The notes below the pieces were generated by a model. The model was given only the letters and a program-made list of their open reading frames with translations. It did not search any database and had not been told where the DNA came from. Positions 24,012 to 32,843 of a stretch of 48,731 nt of DNA are shown here, piece after piece. Position 1 is the first letter of the stretch, and each line of letters opens with the position of its first letter. Position numbers and translations under genes: made by a program. The stretch is from Spirochaetota bacterium (GTDB lineage: Bacteria > Spirochaetota > Spirochaetia > SZUA-6): the NCBI GenBank assembly GCA_013151965.1, contig JAADHF010000046.1, positions 1 through 48,731 on the forward strand. The letters are read 5' to 3'.

Positions 24012-25220
24012 CTATTCATTCGGAAGCATCATCGCAGGAATAGTACCCAGAACCGGTATCGATACGATTATCATTAGCATGGTTTTTATCCCCACAATAT
24101 CTCCTAAAAATCCAAACAGAAGCATGGACAGGCCCGACATGCCCCAGGCAAAGCCCATAAGAAGGCTGGAACTGAAGGCCGGAGAATCGGCGGAATGCAT
24201 TTGAACAAAAATAATAGTAATTGCATTTGAGTATGTTAAGGGTATTCCTCCGAGAATGAGTAAAAGAAGGCCGATAGAATAAGTAGAAGAATGTGTTAAC
24301 AGAATGATTGCTATATATAGCATAGGGGAACTCAAAACCGTTGATGAGAGAATAAATATTTTCTTGCCTTTTTTTATTGCCAGTTTGCCTATCATAATTG
24401 CTGTTATGGCTCCGCCTGCAAGCATAATTGTAAATATTTTGCCTATGGAATTCGCCTCTATTCCGATTGTTGAAAGAAAAATGGGTAAAAATGTCAGTAT
24501 GCCGCGTACCCCTATGGTAAGAAAGAGTGTTGTAAAAATCAACAGAATAATAATTCTGTATTTTTGTCCGGCTCTATGGACAGGAGTTTTTTTGTTGTGA
24601 ATTTCATGAGCCTTCTCATGATTTTTATTGGTCAGAAATATTAATACTGCAATTGCAGCGGCAAAAACGGAGAGGTACGGCATTCTTCTTAACCCGAAGG
24701 TAGTCAGAAAAGATGCAATAAGCAAAGGTCCGAAGGAGTAACCCAGATTTCCTCCGGCGTTAAATATTGCCATACCGATTTCTTTTTTGTTTCCTGAAAA
24801 AACAGGTGCGATAGAGGCACCTTTCGGATGAAATATAGCTGACCCCGTACAGCCGAGAAATAAAAAAACCAAAATCATCGGGTAGTTGGGTGCTATTCCC
24901 AGGAGGCTTATAAAAACGCCGGTCATCATTACGGCTACAGCCGGTGCCCAATAGGATTTATACCTGTCAAAGATAAAACCGAATATTGGCTGCAGAAAGG
25001 ATGATGCGAGCGATGCTGTCATTGCTATTAAACCTATCTGAGAGAGAGAAAGAGAGAATTTATCCATCAGCGCCGGATAGAGCAGAGATAAAAATCCCAT
25101 ATACAGGTCGTTCGTAAAGTGTCCGAGACTTATGAGAGTTAACGGAAAGGATCTTTTTATCTTTATAAAATAAGTATGAGCGCTGTGTATATAACGGGCG
25201 GATAAAGCTTTGATATTCAT
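24012..25220 (-). CDS. MFS transporter, fosmidomycin-resistance (Fsr) family
   Basis: A 402-residue protein with twelve predicted helices. The motifs LISLGHFTNDLYMGFLSLLYPAL near the start and AIFHPKGASIAP in the middle are signatures of the Fsr family of exporters. It converges on the leuA-like gene (eight bases between stops) and lies last in the epmA-efp run. There is no Shine-Dalgarno; TATATT ends six bases before the ATG, so it may also be made from its own leaderless transcript, though the -35 is poor. Confidence 0.85.
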   Translation of the reverse strand: MNIKALSARYIHSAHTYFIKIKRSFPLTLISLGHFTNDLYMGFLSLLYPALMDKFSLSLSQIGLIAMTASLASSFLQPIFGFIFDRYKSYWAPAVAVMMTGVFISLLGIAPNYPMILVFLFLGCTGSAIFHPKGASIAPVFSGNKKEIGMAIFNAGGNLGYSFGPLLIASFLTTFGLRRMPYLSVFAAAIAVLIFLTNKNHEKAHEIHNKKTPVHRAGQKYRIIILLIFTTLFLTIGVRGILTFLPIFLSTIGIEANSIGKIFTIMLAGGAITAIMIGKLAIKKGKKIFILSSTVLSSPMLYIAIILLTHSSTYSIGLLLLILGGIPLTYSNAITIIFVQMHSADSPAFSSSLLMGFAWGMSGLSMLLFGFLGDIVGIKTMLMIIVSIPVLGTIPAMMLPNE

Positions 25221-25245
25221 AGGTGTAATATACTGCTTACACTTA

Positions 25246-26034
25246 TTATTTAATAGATTCGGGGAATATACCGGTTGTTTTTTTCTTTAAGGTTTCTGTC
25301 AGACCCGCAAGCATAAGGTATATCAGTTCGGCTGTTCCGGAAAGAGAGGAGAATGTGCGGAAAGCAGCAATTCCGGAAAGCAGATAATAATGCATAAGTA
25401 TATCGCTTAAAAGAGCAAAGAAGAATCCAAGCCCGATAAGCAGGTACGGAAGATTATCGGATTTTATACCAAAAATTAAAAGAATGCCGCTGATCGGGGT
25501 TATAAGAAGAATATTAAAAAGAGGTCTTAAATAATTCAGGTAAAGCACTCTTTTCTCATGAGAAATGGATTTATGAAAGCTTGTGAAAATAGGTATAATA
25601 AATGCTGCAAGAATAATTACAAAAATAACGATGACTATAAGGTTATTATAGAATTTTGTTGTTCTGGAATAGAAAAAAAAGTGCATCGGCCTGGAAATAA
25701 GACGAATAAAAACAATTACAGGAATGAGAGATATTAAAAACAGTAAATTGGATAACCATGGAGATTTTGCGCCGGTAAAGTACCGTAAAATACCGCTTGG
25801 TATAAAGAGAAATACACCTATCAATAAGAATAACCATGCAAGATTGAGTGTTTTAATCTTTCTGTTTTTATATACTGCAGAGATGAGAAAAAGAAAAGTT
25901 CCCAATGTAAGTATTCCATGTACAAGAGCGATATAGATTCTAGAAAAGTGTCCGCCTGTAAAACAGATCAAACCTACAAAATAGGTAAGAACAGCTGCAA
26001 TGGGTGGAATAATTATTAAAATCATGTTTACCAT
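25246..26034 (-). CDS. Integral membrane protein of unknown function
   Basis: 262 residues, mostly hydrophobic, with about seven or eight predicted helices and short loops. I recognise no family motif. The general layout is like small seven-helix sensor-type membrane domains. It starts with AAAGGGAAA before the ATG and overlaps the end of the receiver/PilZ gene by seven bases, so it is translated together with it and may act in the same pathway. Confidence 0.7.
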   Translation of the reverse strand: MVNMILIIIPPIAAVLTYFVGLICFTGGHFSRIYIALVHGILTLGTFLFLISAVYKNRKIKTLNLAWLFLLIGVFLFIPSGILRYFTGAKSPWLSNLLFLISLIPVIVFIRLISRPMHFFFYSRTTKFYNNLIVIVIFVIILAAFIIPIFTSFHKSISHEKRVLYLNYLRPLFNILLITPISGILLIFGIKSDNLPYLLIGLGFFFALLSDILMHYYLLSGIAAFRTFSSLSGTAELIYLMLAGLTETLKKKTTGIFPESIK

Positions 26035-26768
26035 TTTCCCTTTAACCTCACTGTACCAAAGATATTATTAGCAAGGGTATCAAGGAATTTATACAATTCG
26101 TTTTTCCCTGATCTGATATCTTCAAAAATAATTCCCATAAATTGATCTTTTCTATGTAAAACAATGCATGTGATTTTTAATTCTATACTGTGGATATTAA
26201 GCTCGGCATCGACGATTCTATAGCCGGGCTGGAGTTCTTCCTTAACAGGCGGATGGATCAACTGCAGTAATGAACCTCTTCTCGAAATATTTATTACGGA
26301 AAATGTCACAAGTTCATTTTTTTCAGAATCAAAATATTTCAGAGTACCACGGTCATCGATATCGGGATAGAATCTCGGATTATCCCTTTTTAAAACATAA
26401 GAACGATTATTATATATTATTTCTATAATCTTTTTTATATGTTCGGTGGGATTAAATGGTTTTAAGATGATTCCTGATACTCCCATGGCAATAGCTTCAT
26501 TTGCTTCATCTATGGATATACCGCTTTTTAACAGAATGAATGTAATTTTCTTTTGTGCAGAGGAAATACCTTTTAGAAGAATTTTCCATTCCTTTTCCGC
26601 TCCGTCTCCGTCCATTAATATAATATCGGGGTTTATAAAATTAAAGCGCTGAATAGGCTCCTGTATATCTGCAAATAAATATACATTAAATCCCAGAGAT
26701 TTAAATCTCTGGAGAAAGCTCTGGCGTATCAGATGAAGCTTGGAAATAACAACTATATTTAAATCCAT
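26028..26768 (-). CDS. Receiver-like / PilZ domain protein
   Basis: 246 residues. Residues 1-120 form a receiver-like fold with D53 (DIILMDGDG) and K103-P104 (GIILKPFNP), but the acidic pair at the end of strand 1 is missing (VVISKLH) and the switch Thr/Ser is unclear, so phosphorylation is doubtful. Residues 125-235 are a PilZ domain with RDNPR (128-132, RxxxR) and NISRRG (160-165, [D/N]xSxxG), both c-di-GMP-binding signatures in intact form. A c-di-GMP effector is likely. It overlaps the downstream membrane-protein gene and follows the methyltransferase by ten bases. Confidence 0.8.
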   Translation of the reverse strand: MDLNIVVISKLHLIRQSFLQRFKSLGFNVYLFADIQEPIQRFNFINPDIILMDGDGAEKEWKILLKGISSAQKKITFILLKSGISIDEANEAIAMGVSGIILKPFNPTEHIKKIIEIIYNNRSYVLKRDNPRFYPDIDDRGTLKYFDSEKNELVTFSVINISRRGSLLQLIHPPVKEELQPGYRIVDAELNIHSIELKITCIVLHRKDQFMGIIFEDIRSGKNELYKFLDTLANNIFGTVRLKGKW

Positions 26769-26778
26769 ATACCCTTAT

Positions 26779-27912
26779 CTACCTTAATGTAAATACAATA
26801 GCACGATTTCCTCTACTTTTCCTGTTTTTTAGAATACTTAACTTCTTTATTTTTCTTAAGAATCGTGATACAAGATAGCTTCTGGCAGAAACTATTATCA
26901 GAGTTTTAGAATCTATTATTTTCATTAAATTGTCAATAAAAAAATCTTCACATATAACCGGTGATGATTCATAGGGCTGAATAACGACAAGATTATACGT
27001 CTTTTTTAAATTATAAAGTTCGTGTGTATGCGAAATAATTATATTATCTTTGTTAAATCCATTATCAATCAGGTTAAGCCCGCTGGTTTCGAGACTTAAA
27101 AGATCCCGCCCTGTGAGTATAAATACAGCAGGAGAACCTGTTTTATACATATAGACCGGCAGATAACCCTGCCCCGGATTATTGACAAGAATATTACCGG
27201 AGATATTTTCTCTGTTAAGGGAATCAAGAATAGTCATAGTGAGCGAAGCAGTGTAGTCTATCGTATCAAAGCCGGAAAGGCCGTAAACCGTTTTTAGAGT
27301 AAATACGGCAGTCCCCCTTTTTACCTTTCTATTTTCACGAATATAGGGAATTATACCCGGTGTCCCGCTGCAGATCGATGGGTTTTCCTTCTCTGTTTTT
27401 GATATTGTATAGATGAAAACCGAATGTTCTTTTCCATGATTTGTAAATATGATATCGGCATTTATCCCGTTTAAGACTTCGTAAAAGAAATCTTTAAGCG
27501 GTTTTACTATTACAAAGGCACAATTTCCCCGGTGTTTTAAATATTTCGGAGCATTTGTAATGATATATTTAAGTACGGGCAGCCCCGCTTTTGCAGGGAG
27601 GTTGGAGACAATAAGATCGAACAGAATGGAACCGGTTTCCGGGAAAGCAAGTCCTCCTTCCACATGATTATTATTAAGATTATTGATCTTCAGATTGTAT
27701 CTTGTAAAATCAACCGCAATAGAATCCCTGTCCAGTGCATAAAGGGTTATATTCTCGTTAATCTTTTTAAGGGCGATGCCTAAAACACCTGCACCGCAGC
27801 CGATATCCAATACTCCGGATAATCCTTGTATATTAATGTTATTGAGTATCGTTTTTATTAAAAGGTTGGAGCCGGAGTCTACGGAAAAACTGCTGAATAG
27901 AAATTGTGACAA
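26779..27912 (-). CDS. RsmC-like class I methyltransferase with extra C-terminal domain
   Basis: 377 residues. The first 180 are a SAM-dependent MTS domain: FSVDSGSNLLIKTIL, VLDIGCGAGVLGIAL, LDRDSIAVDFTRYNLKIN, and SNLPAKAG in place of the usual NPPFxxG. Such enzymes methylate guanine N2 of rRNA. The loss of the first proline (NLPA) is unusual. The remaining 195 residues resemble a second, SAM-site-lacking half. The start is TTG at 27912 with no ribosome site; the frame is open further upstream but without a usual start codon. Confidence 0.72.
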   Translation of the reverse strand: MSQFLFSSFSVDSGSNLLIKTILNNINIQGLSGVLDIGCGAGVLGIALKKINENITLYALDRDSIAVDFTRYNLKINNLNNNHVEGGLAFPETGSILFDLIVSNLPAKAGLPVLKYIITNAPKYLKHRGNCAFVIVKPLKDFFYEVLNGINADIIFTNHGKEHSVFIYTISKTEKENPSICSGTPGIIPYIRENRKVKRGTAVFTLKTVYGLSGFDTIDYTASLTMTILDSLNRENISGNILVNNPGQGYLPVYMYKTGSPAVFILTGRDLLSLETSGLNLIDNGFNKDNIIISHTHELYNLKKTYNLVVIQPYESSPVICEDFFIDNLMKIIDSKTLIIVSARSYLVSRFLRKIKKLSILKNRKSRGNRAIVFTLR

Positions 27913-27980
27913 ATTTATACTTATAGTTTTATTAAGAACTCTATAGAGGACCTTTTTATTACTCCGGACAGACGGCGGAA

Positions 27981-28541
27981 TTAGTTTACCCGTTCTACGT
28001 AATCTCCTGTTTCGGTATTTATAAGTATTTTATCGCCGGCTTTTATAAAAAGCGGAACCTTTACTTTATAGCCGGTTTCTATGGTTACTATTTTTGTTGC
28101 GCCTGTGACCGTATCACCCCTGGCTGCATTTTCCGATTCCGTGACTGTAAAGGCCATTTTATACGGAAGTTTTATATCGATCGGTGAATTCTCCCAGATC
28201 ACAACCTGAAAAGTATCACCTTCCCTTAAGAATGCCTGTTTGTCTTCGTTTCCCTTTATCGGAAAATGTATCTGCTCATAATTTTCCGTTTCCATGAAAA
28301 TCAGATCGGTTCCGTCGCTGTAGAGGAATTGAGCTTCTTTTGTTTCCACATCAACGTCTTCTACGCTTTCCTGAGATTTTATTACCTGTCTGTTAACGAG
28401 ACCTGTTTTTAAATTTTTCAGTTTAACCCTGACGAAAGCGGACCCTTTTCCCGGATTTACAAATTCCCGTTCTGATACGATATACGGTTCATTCTTAAAT
28501 AGTAAGAACATACCCTTCGATATAGATCCTGCCTTAATCAT
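27981..28541 (-). CDS. efp: Translation elongation factor P
   Basis: 186 residues from the ATG at 28541. An in-frame ATG at 28586 is rejected because AAGAGG lies six bases before 28541 and EF-P proteins begin MIKAxxIxKG. The modified loop is NPGKGSAF with the target lysine at position 32; the second and third OB-like domains end in GDKILINTETGDYVERV. EF-P relieves ribosome stalling at polyproline. The preceding gene encodes EpmA, which attaches beta-lysine to this lysine, so the substrate and enzyme are encoded side by side. Confidence 0.95.
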   Translation of the reverse strand: MIKAGSISKGMFLLFKNEPYIVSEREFVNPGKGSAFVRVKLKNLKTGLVNRQVIKSQESVEDVDVETKEAQFLYSDGTDLIFMETENYEQIHFPIKGNEDKQAFLREGDTFQVVIWENSPIDIKLPYKMAFTVTESENAARGDTVTGATKIVTIETGYKVKVPLFIKAGDKILINTETGDYVERVN

Positions 28542-28619
28542 CTGTATCCTCTTATAGAGATATTTTTTGGTATCGTAGGTATTCACACCGGATCAACCAG
28601 TGAAATTCCATTACCGGAT

Positions 28620-29627
28620 TCAGAAGAATAGGAAGGGAATAACCCCTCTTATGCTTTTGCAGTTTAATAATATCATTAATACCCTTTCTATTCCAAGAGC
28701 AACACCCGAACATTCAGGAAAATTATTCTTGAAAATTTCAGAAAAAAGATAATCGGATTGTACAGGCACGGCTGCATACTTCTTTTGTTCCGTTTCACGG
28801 AGAATAAATCTTTCTACGGCTTGATAATCCGTTTCCTCTGTATAACAATTGGCTATTTCAAAACCGGAAATATAGAGTTCCCACCTTTCCGAATAGAGAG
28901 GATTCTCTGCGGTTTTTGCAAGAGTGGGAATCCCGGAAGGATAATCCATCAGTATGACGGGTCTGTTTTTCGGTAGTTTCGGTTCGACAAGGGATAGAAA
29001 TAATGTGTTAAATTTAACTTCCCAGGTGGAATATTCGGAATTCTCCGTAAAATTAAGGTTTTTTTCAGTGAGTATTTTAGTAATAACTTTTTCACCGGAG
29101 TCAGGGTCTAATAGAGTGTTTAAATCGATTTCTGCAAAATCTTTAAAAGCATCATGCATAGTCATTTTAATAAACGGAGCTTTAAAATCGATCAAAGTAT
29201 TTCCGTATTCTACATTTAAACTGCGTCCGCTTTCGGTAAGCAGATAACGGAGGAATTCCTGTATTACGGAGATGGAATCGATATAGTTAAAATCCATGGT
29301 ATACCACTCGAGCATTGTAAACTCGGGATTATGCAGGCTGCCGGTTTGTTCCCCGTTTCTGAAACTTTTCGCTATCTGAAAAATATTTCCGGGTTCGGAC
29401 GCAAGTAATTTTTTCATCAGTATTTCAGGGGATGGTAAAAGATAAAGTTCTTTTTGTTCGAAATTAACCGGGTTTATATAACTTGTTTTAAATACTTCGA
29501 TGCCCGATTCAGGAATAACAAAGGGAGAAAGAACAGGAGTATCCACCTCGATGTAATCTTTTTTAATAAAAAAATCCCTTATGAGTTGAATGTAGTATGA
29601 GCGTTTCCTGAAGTATTCATGTTCCAT
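28620..29627 (-). CDS. epmA: EF-P beta-lysylation enzyme EpmA (GenX/PoxA)
   Basis: A 335-residue lysyl-tRNA synthetase paralogue without the anticodon-binding domain. Class II motifs are clear: SPFVIPESGIEVF, motif 2 IFQIAKSFRNGEQTGSLHNPEFTMLEWY and motif 3 GVALGIERVLMILL. The ending SIRGVIPF matches EpmA. It transfers lysine (beta-lysine in E. coli) to EF-P. The lysine 2,3-aminomutase EpmB is not in the window. First gene of the minus-strand run epmA-efp-methyltransferase-receiver/PilZ-membrane protein-MFS. Confidence 0.93.
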   Translation of the reverse strand: MEHEYFRKRSYYIQLIRDFFIKKDYIEVDTPVLSPFVIPESGIEVFKTSYINPVNFEQKELYLLPSPEILMKKLLASEPGNIFQIAKSFRNGEQTGSLHNPEFTMLEWYTMDFNYIDSISVIQEFLRYLLTESGRSLNVEYGNTLIDFKAPFIKMTMHDAFKDFAEIDLNTLLDPDSGEKVITKILTEKNLNFTENSEYSTWEVKFNTLFLSLVEPKLPKNRPVILMDYPSGIPTLAKTAENPLYSERWELYISGFEIANCYTEETDYQAVERFILRETEQKKYAAVPVQSDYLFSEIFKNNFPECSGVALGIERVLMILLNCKSIRGVIPFLFF

Positions 29628-29654
29628 TAATTGACTATTTCCAGAGTCTCTGCC

Positions 29655-29683
29655 AGTATAAAATATCAGTATTCTATTGTAAA
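29655..29683 (-). promoter_or_regulatory. sigma70 promoter of epmA
   Basis: Minus strand: TTTACA at 29683-29678, a 17-base spacer, TATACT at 29660-29655; the leader is about 20-25 bases. Confidence 0.62.
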
Positions 29684-29706
29684 GTGACTATATACAGGAA
29701 TATATT
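29677..29706 (+). promoter_or_regulatory. Probable sigma70 promoter of the M16C peptidase gene
   Basis: TTGTAA at 29677-29682, an 18-base spacer, TATATT at 29701-29706. It overlaps the divergent epmA promoter back to back. Confidence 0.45.
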
Positions 29707-29734
29707 TAGCAGAATAATATTAAGGCGGCAGTAA

Positions 29735-32707
29735 ATGGAAAAAATCAATCTGAATAACGGCAGTATATATGCGGGTTTTAAAGTGCTATACATAAAAAAA
29801 ATCGATGAATACAGGTCAATTGCATTAAGGCTTCGGCATATGGCAACAGGAGCCGATATTTACCATCTCTATAATGACGATAATGAAAATTTGTTCTCGT
29901 TCTGTTTTAAGACCCCTCCGAAAGATAATACGGGTGTTGCCCATATAGTGGAACATTCCGTTTTATCGGGTTCGAGCCGCTTTCCCTTAAAGGAACCTTT
30001 TGCCGCACTTTTAAACAGCAGTATGTATACATTCTTAAATGCAATGACCTTTCCCGATAAAACTGTGTATCCGGCGGGCAGTATAAACGAACAGGATTTT
30101 TATAATCTTATGCTTGTTTACGGAGATGCTGTCTTTTCTCCTCTTTTAAGAGAAGAAACGTTTATGCAGGAGGCCTGTCATCTGGAATATGACAAAGATA
30201 TTAATCTGGCCGGTGTTGTTTTTAATGAAATGAAAGGCGCTTATTCCGATCCTGATTCGGTTGCAGGTGAATGGGCATACAGATCTCTGTTTCCGGATAC
30301 AGCTTACAGGCACGATTCGGGAGGAGAGCCTGCCGCGATACCGGATCTCAGTTACGGGGAATTTCTCGAATTCCATAGAAAATACTATCATCCGTCCAAC
30401 TGCAGAATATTTCTCTATGGAAATATCCCGACCGAAAAACATCTGGATTTTCTTTCGGACAATTTTTTATCCGGGTTTTCCGAAAGATCAGGTTCCGTTG
30501 TTATAAATGATCAGCCTAAATGGAGTAAGCCGATAAGGGTTGAAAAAACTTTTCCTGTAAAAAATAAGAACAGTCTAAAGGATAAATCCACCGTACTTAT
30601 AAACTGGCTTACAGTACCTGTTACAGACCCTTACAGGGTGCTTATTATGGAGGTGCTTGCCGAAATTCTAATAGGTAATGCTGGGTCGCCATTAAGGAAA
30701 GCTCTGGCCGAATCGCCTTTCGGGGAGGATATGTCTCCTGTATCAGGATTGGAAAGCGAATTAAAGGAACTCGTTTTTTCTGTCGGCATCAGGGGCACAA
30801 ACCCGGAAAATGCGGATGATATAGAGGCACTGATATTCAGGGTTTTAAAGAATCTTTCTGAGAACGGAGTGGATAGTAAACTTATTAAGGCGGCGCTCCA
30901 TACTGTGGAGTTTGATAACCGGGAAATAAGGGGAGGAGGGGCGCCTTACGCCCTGAAACTTATGAGAAAAACACTTAGAGGATGGCTTCATGGAGAGAAT
31001 CCGGAGGCTACATTACTGTTTAATCCTTTTATGGAAAAGTTAAAGAAAAATATTGATGATTCGGATTCTTTTTTTAAAAAGGTAATCGATGATATTCTAC
31101 TCGGCAATCCCCACAGGAGCAGGCTCATAGTACATCCCGAAACAAAAGATGTTGTGAGTGAAGAGATAGACAAAAAAATAGAAAATATTAAAAAAAAGTT
31201 GTCGGAAAAAGACCTTGAAGAAATTACTGCGAAAAACAGAGAATTAAAAAAATATCTTAAAAAACCGGATTCTCCGGAAAATATTAAAAAAATTCCAGTT
31301 TTAGAACTTAAGGATATTCCGGACAGGGTTACGAAAATACCATGTAAAACTTTAAACCTGGATGATAATAAAATTCTTTTGTTTCATGATATATACACGA
31401 ATGGGATTGTATACATCGATATTGCGGTAGATATCGGCAGTCTGCCCGACGAGGCTTTAATATACCTCCCTGTATTCGGAAGGGCTGTCTGCAGATCTGG
31501 TATACGGGGAATTAGTTATGATGAAATGGCACAGCGTTTAGCGCTTACTACAGGGGGCTTTTTTGCGGCTGCAGATGCAAGCAGTATGGTAAATTCAACG
31601 GGAAACAGTGCGAAATATATATTTTTCAGGATGAAAACCTTAAGCGGAGATCTGGAGGAGTCATTAGAACTTATACGGGAGCTGATAACAGGAGCGGATT
31701 TTGGTGATTACAGGAGGCTTAAAGATCTGGTAATAGAGCTTCGGAATGATTTAAAGAGCGCCCTTATACCGAAGGGGCATTACTTTGCGATGCTGCGGGC
31801 AGGGAGCATGCTGACGGAAGCAAATAAGAATGAGGAGATGTGGAAGGGTATTACGCAGTTGTTATTTCTGAATGAGTTCTCTAAGGATATAGATAAAAAG
31901 ATCGATACACTTGCTTCCGATCTGCAGACGATACGGGATATGATTGTCGAGAAAAACAGGATTATTTTTAATGCAACTGCTGCGGAAACGGAATTGGAAT
32001 ATGTGCGGAAAAGTATAGAAAGATTTTCCTCCGCACTTAACGGAAAGAAAAAAACAGGAATTCATGAATCGATAAAAGGGAAACTATTTCAGAAAAATAA
32101 ATTTCTTTTAAACGAAAAAACAGAATCTATTGTTGTTTCTTCCGGGGTAGGTTATGTGGCAAAGGTGCTGCGTGGTGCAAGATACGGAACGGATGAATCC
32201 GCTTTTCAGTCGGTACTGGCTCATTTGTTAAGAACAGGCTATTTGTGGGAGAAAATAAGAATGGAAGGAGGTGCCTACGGTGCTTTCGCCCTGCATTCGG
32301 GAATGGAAGGTTCTTTTACTTTTGCATCTTACAGAGACCCCAATATATATTCCACACTGCAGAATTACAGAACTTCACTGGAATTTTATAAAAAAAAGCC
32401 GCCGGAAGAAAGTGCTGTTCGCCGGGCGGTAATCGGTACTGTGGGCAGAGAAGAAAAACCCATGGATCCCGGAGAGAAAGGGTTTGTGAGTTTAAAGCGG
32501 AATCTGTATGGAATTAGCGATGAATTGCGGCAGAAAAAACGGGAAGTAATGCTTGGGCTAAAGCCGGAGAATGTTTCCGGTTCCGCTGTAAAGCTTCTTA
32601 AGGAGTATGAAGAAGGAACGGAGGTTGTTATTGCAGGCAGAGAAATGATAAACAGGGAAGCATCCGAACTTAAAGCATTAAAGTCGAATATTACAGAAAT
32701 ATCTTAA
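29735..32707 (+). CDS. M16C family metallopeptidase (presequence protease/insulinase-like)
   Basis: 990 residues, the normal size for the PreP/M16C family. The inverted zinc motif HxxEH is H70-I-V-E-H74 (GVAHIVEHSVLSGS), and the conserved VVFNEMKGAYSDPDSV follows about 80-90 residues later, which carries the third zinc ligand. The C-terminal half has LRGARYGTD..., then MEGGAYGAFALHSG...FTFASYRDPN, the usual R/Y-containing substrate site. No signal peptide is present, so it acts in the cytoplasm, degrading peptides. AAGGCGG precedes the ATG. Confidence 0.92.
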   Translation: MEKINLNNGSIYAGFKVLYIKKIDEYRSIALRLRHMATGADIYHLYNDDNENLFSFCFKTPPKDNTGVAHIVEHSVLSGSSRFPLKEPFAALLNSSMYTFLNAMTFPDKTVYPAGSINEQDFYNLMLVYGDAVFSPLLREETFMQEACHLEYDKDINLAGVVFNEMKGAYSDPDSVAGEWAYRSLFPDTAYRHDSGGEPAAIPDLSYGEFLEFHRKYYHPSNCRIFLYGNIPTEKHLDFLSDNFLSGFSERSGSVVINDQPKWSKPIRVEKTFPVKNKNSLKDKSTVLINWLTVPVTDPYRVLIMEVLAEILIGNAGSPLRKALAESPFGEDMSPVSGLESELKELVFSVGIRGTNPENADDIEALIFRVLKNLSENGVDSKLIKAALHTVEFDNREIRGGGAPYALKLMRKTLRGWLHGENPEATLLFNPFMEKLKKNIDDSDSFFKKVIDDILLGNPHRSRLIVHPETKDVVSEEIDKKIENIKKKLSEKDLEEITAKNRELKKYLKKPDSPENIKKIPVLELKDIPDRVTKIPCKTLNLDDNKILLFHDIYTNGIVYIDIAVDIGSLPDEALIYLPVFGRAVCRSGIRGISYDEMAQRLALTTGGFFAAADASSMVNSTGNSAKYIFFRMKTLSGDLEESLELIRELITGADFGDYRRLKDLVIELRNDLKSALIPKGHYFAMLRAGSMLTEANKNEEMWKGITQLLFLNEFSKDIDKKIDTLASDLQTIRDMIVEKNRIIFNATAAETELEYVRKSIERFSSALNGKKKTGIHESIKGKLFQKNKFLLNEKTESIVVSSGVGYVAKVLRGARYGTDESAFQSVLAHLLRTGYLWEKIRMEGGAYGAFALHSGMEGSFTFASYRDPNIYSTLQNYRTSLEFYKKKPPEESAVRRAVIGTVGREEKPMDPGEKGFVSLKRNLYGISDELRQKKREVMLGLKPENVSGSAVKLLKEYEEGTEVVIAGREMINREASELKALKSNITEIS

Positions 32708-32740
32708 TAACAGTAGTTTGTTTTATAATAAAAGAAAATA

Positions 32741-32775
32741 AAAAGAGGTCTTTTAAAAAGACCTCTTTCTATATT
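32741..32775 (+). terminator. Terminator after the M16C peptidase
   Basis: AAAGAGGTCTTTT (32742-32754) pairs perfectly with AAAAGACCTCTTT, followed by CTATATTT; A-rich on the other side, so it may work in both directions. Confidence 0.8.
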
Positions 32776-32780
32776 TAATC

Positions 32781-32803
32781 GAACGGAAAGCCGTTCTGTT
32801 TTG
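32781..32803. terminator. Second small hairpin, possible terminator
   Basis: GAACGG (32781-32786) and CCGTTC (32791-32796) around AAAG, followed by TGTTTTGT. It lies directly after the first terminator. Confidence 0.45.
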
Positions 32804-32811
32804 TAATGTCG

Positions 32812-32835
32812 GGACAGAGACCAATTTCTCTGTCC
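32812..32835. repeat. Third hairpin between convergent genes
   Basis: GGACAGAGA (32812-32820) pairs perfectly with TCTCTGTCC (32827-32835) over a six-base loop; no T tract on either strand. It sits eight bases from the end of hsp20 and probably protects or ends that transcript. Confidence 0.55.
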
Positions 32836-32843
32836 TGTGATGA

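Noticed and set aside
28542-28586. Longer EF-P start at 28586
   Set aside because: The 15 extra residues are not found in EF-P, and AAGAGG is placed for the ATG at 28541.
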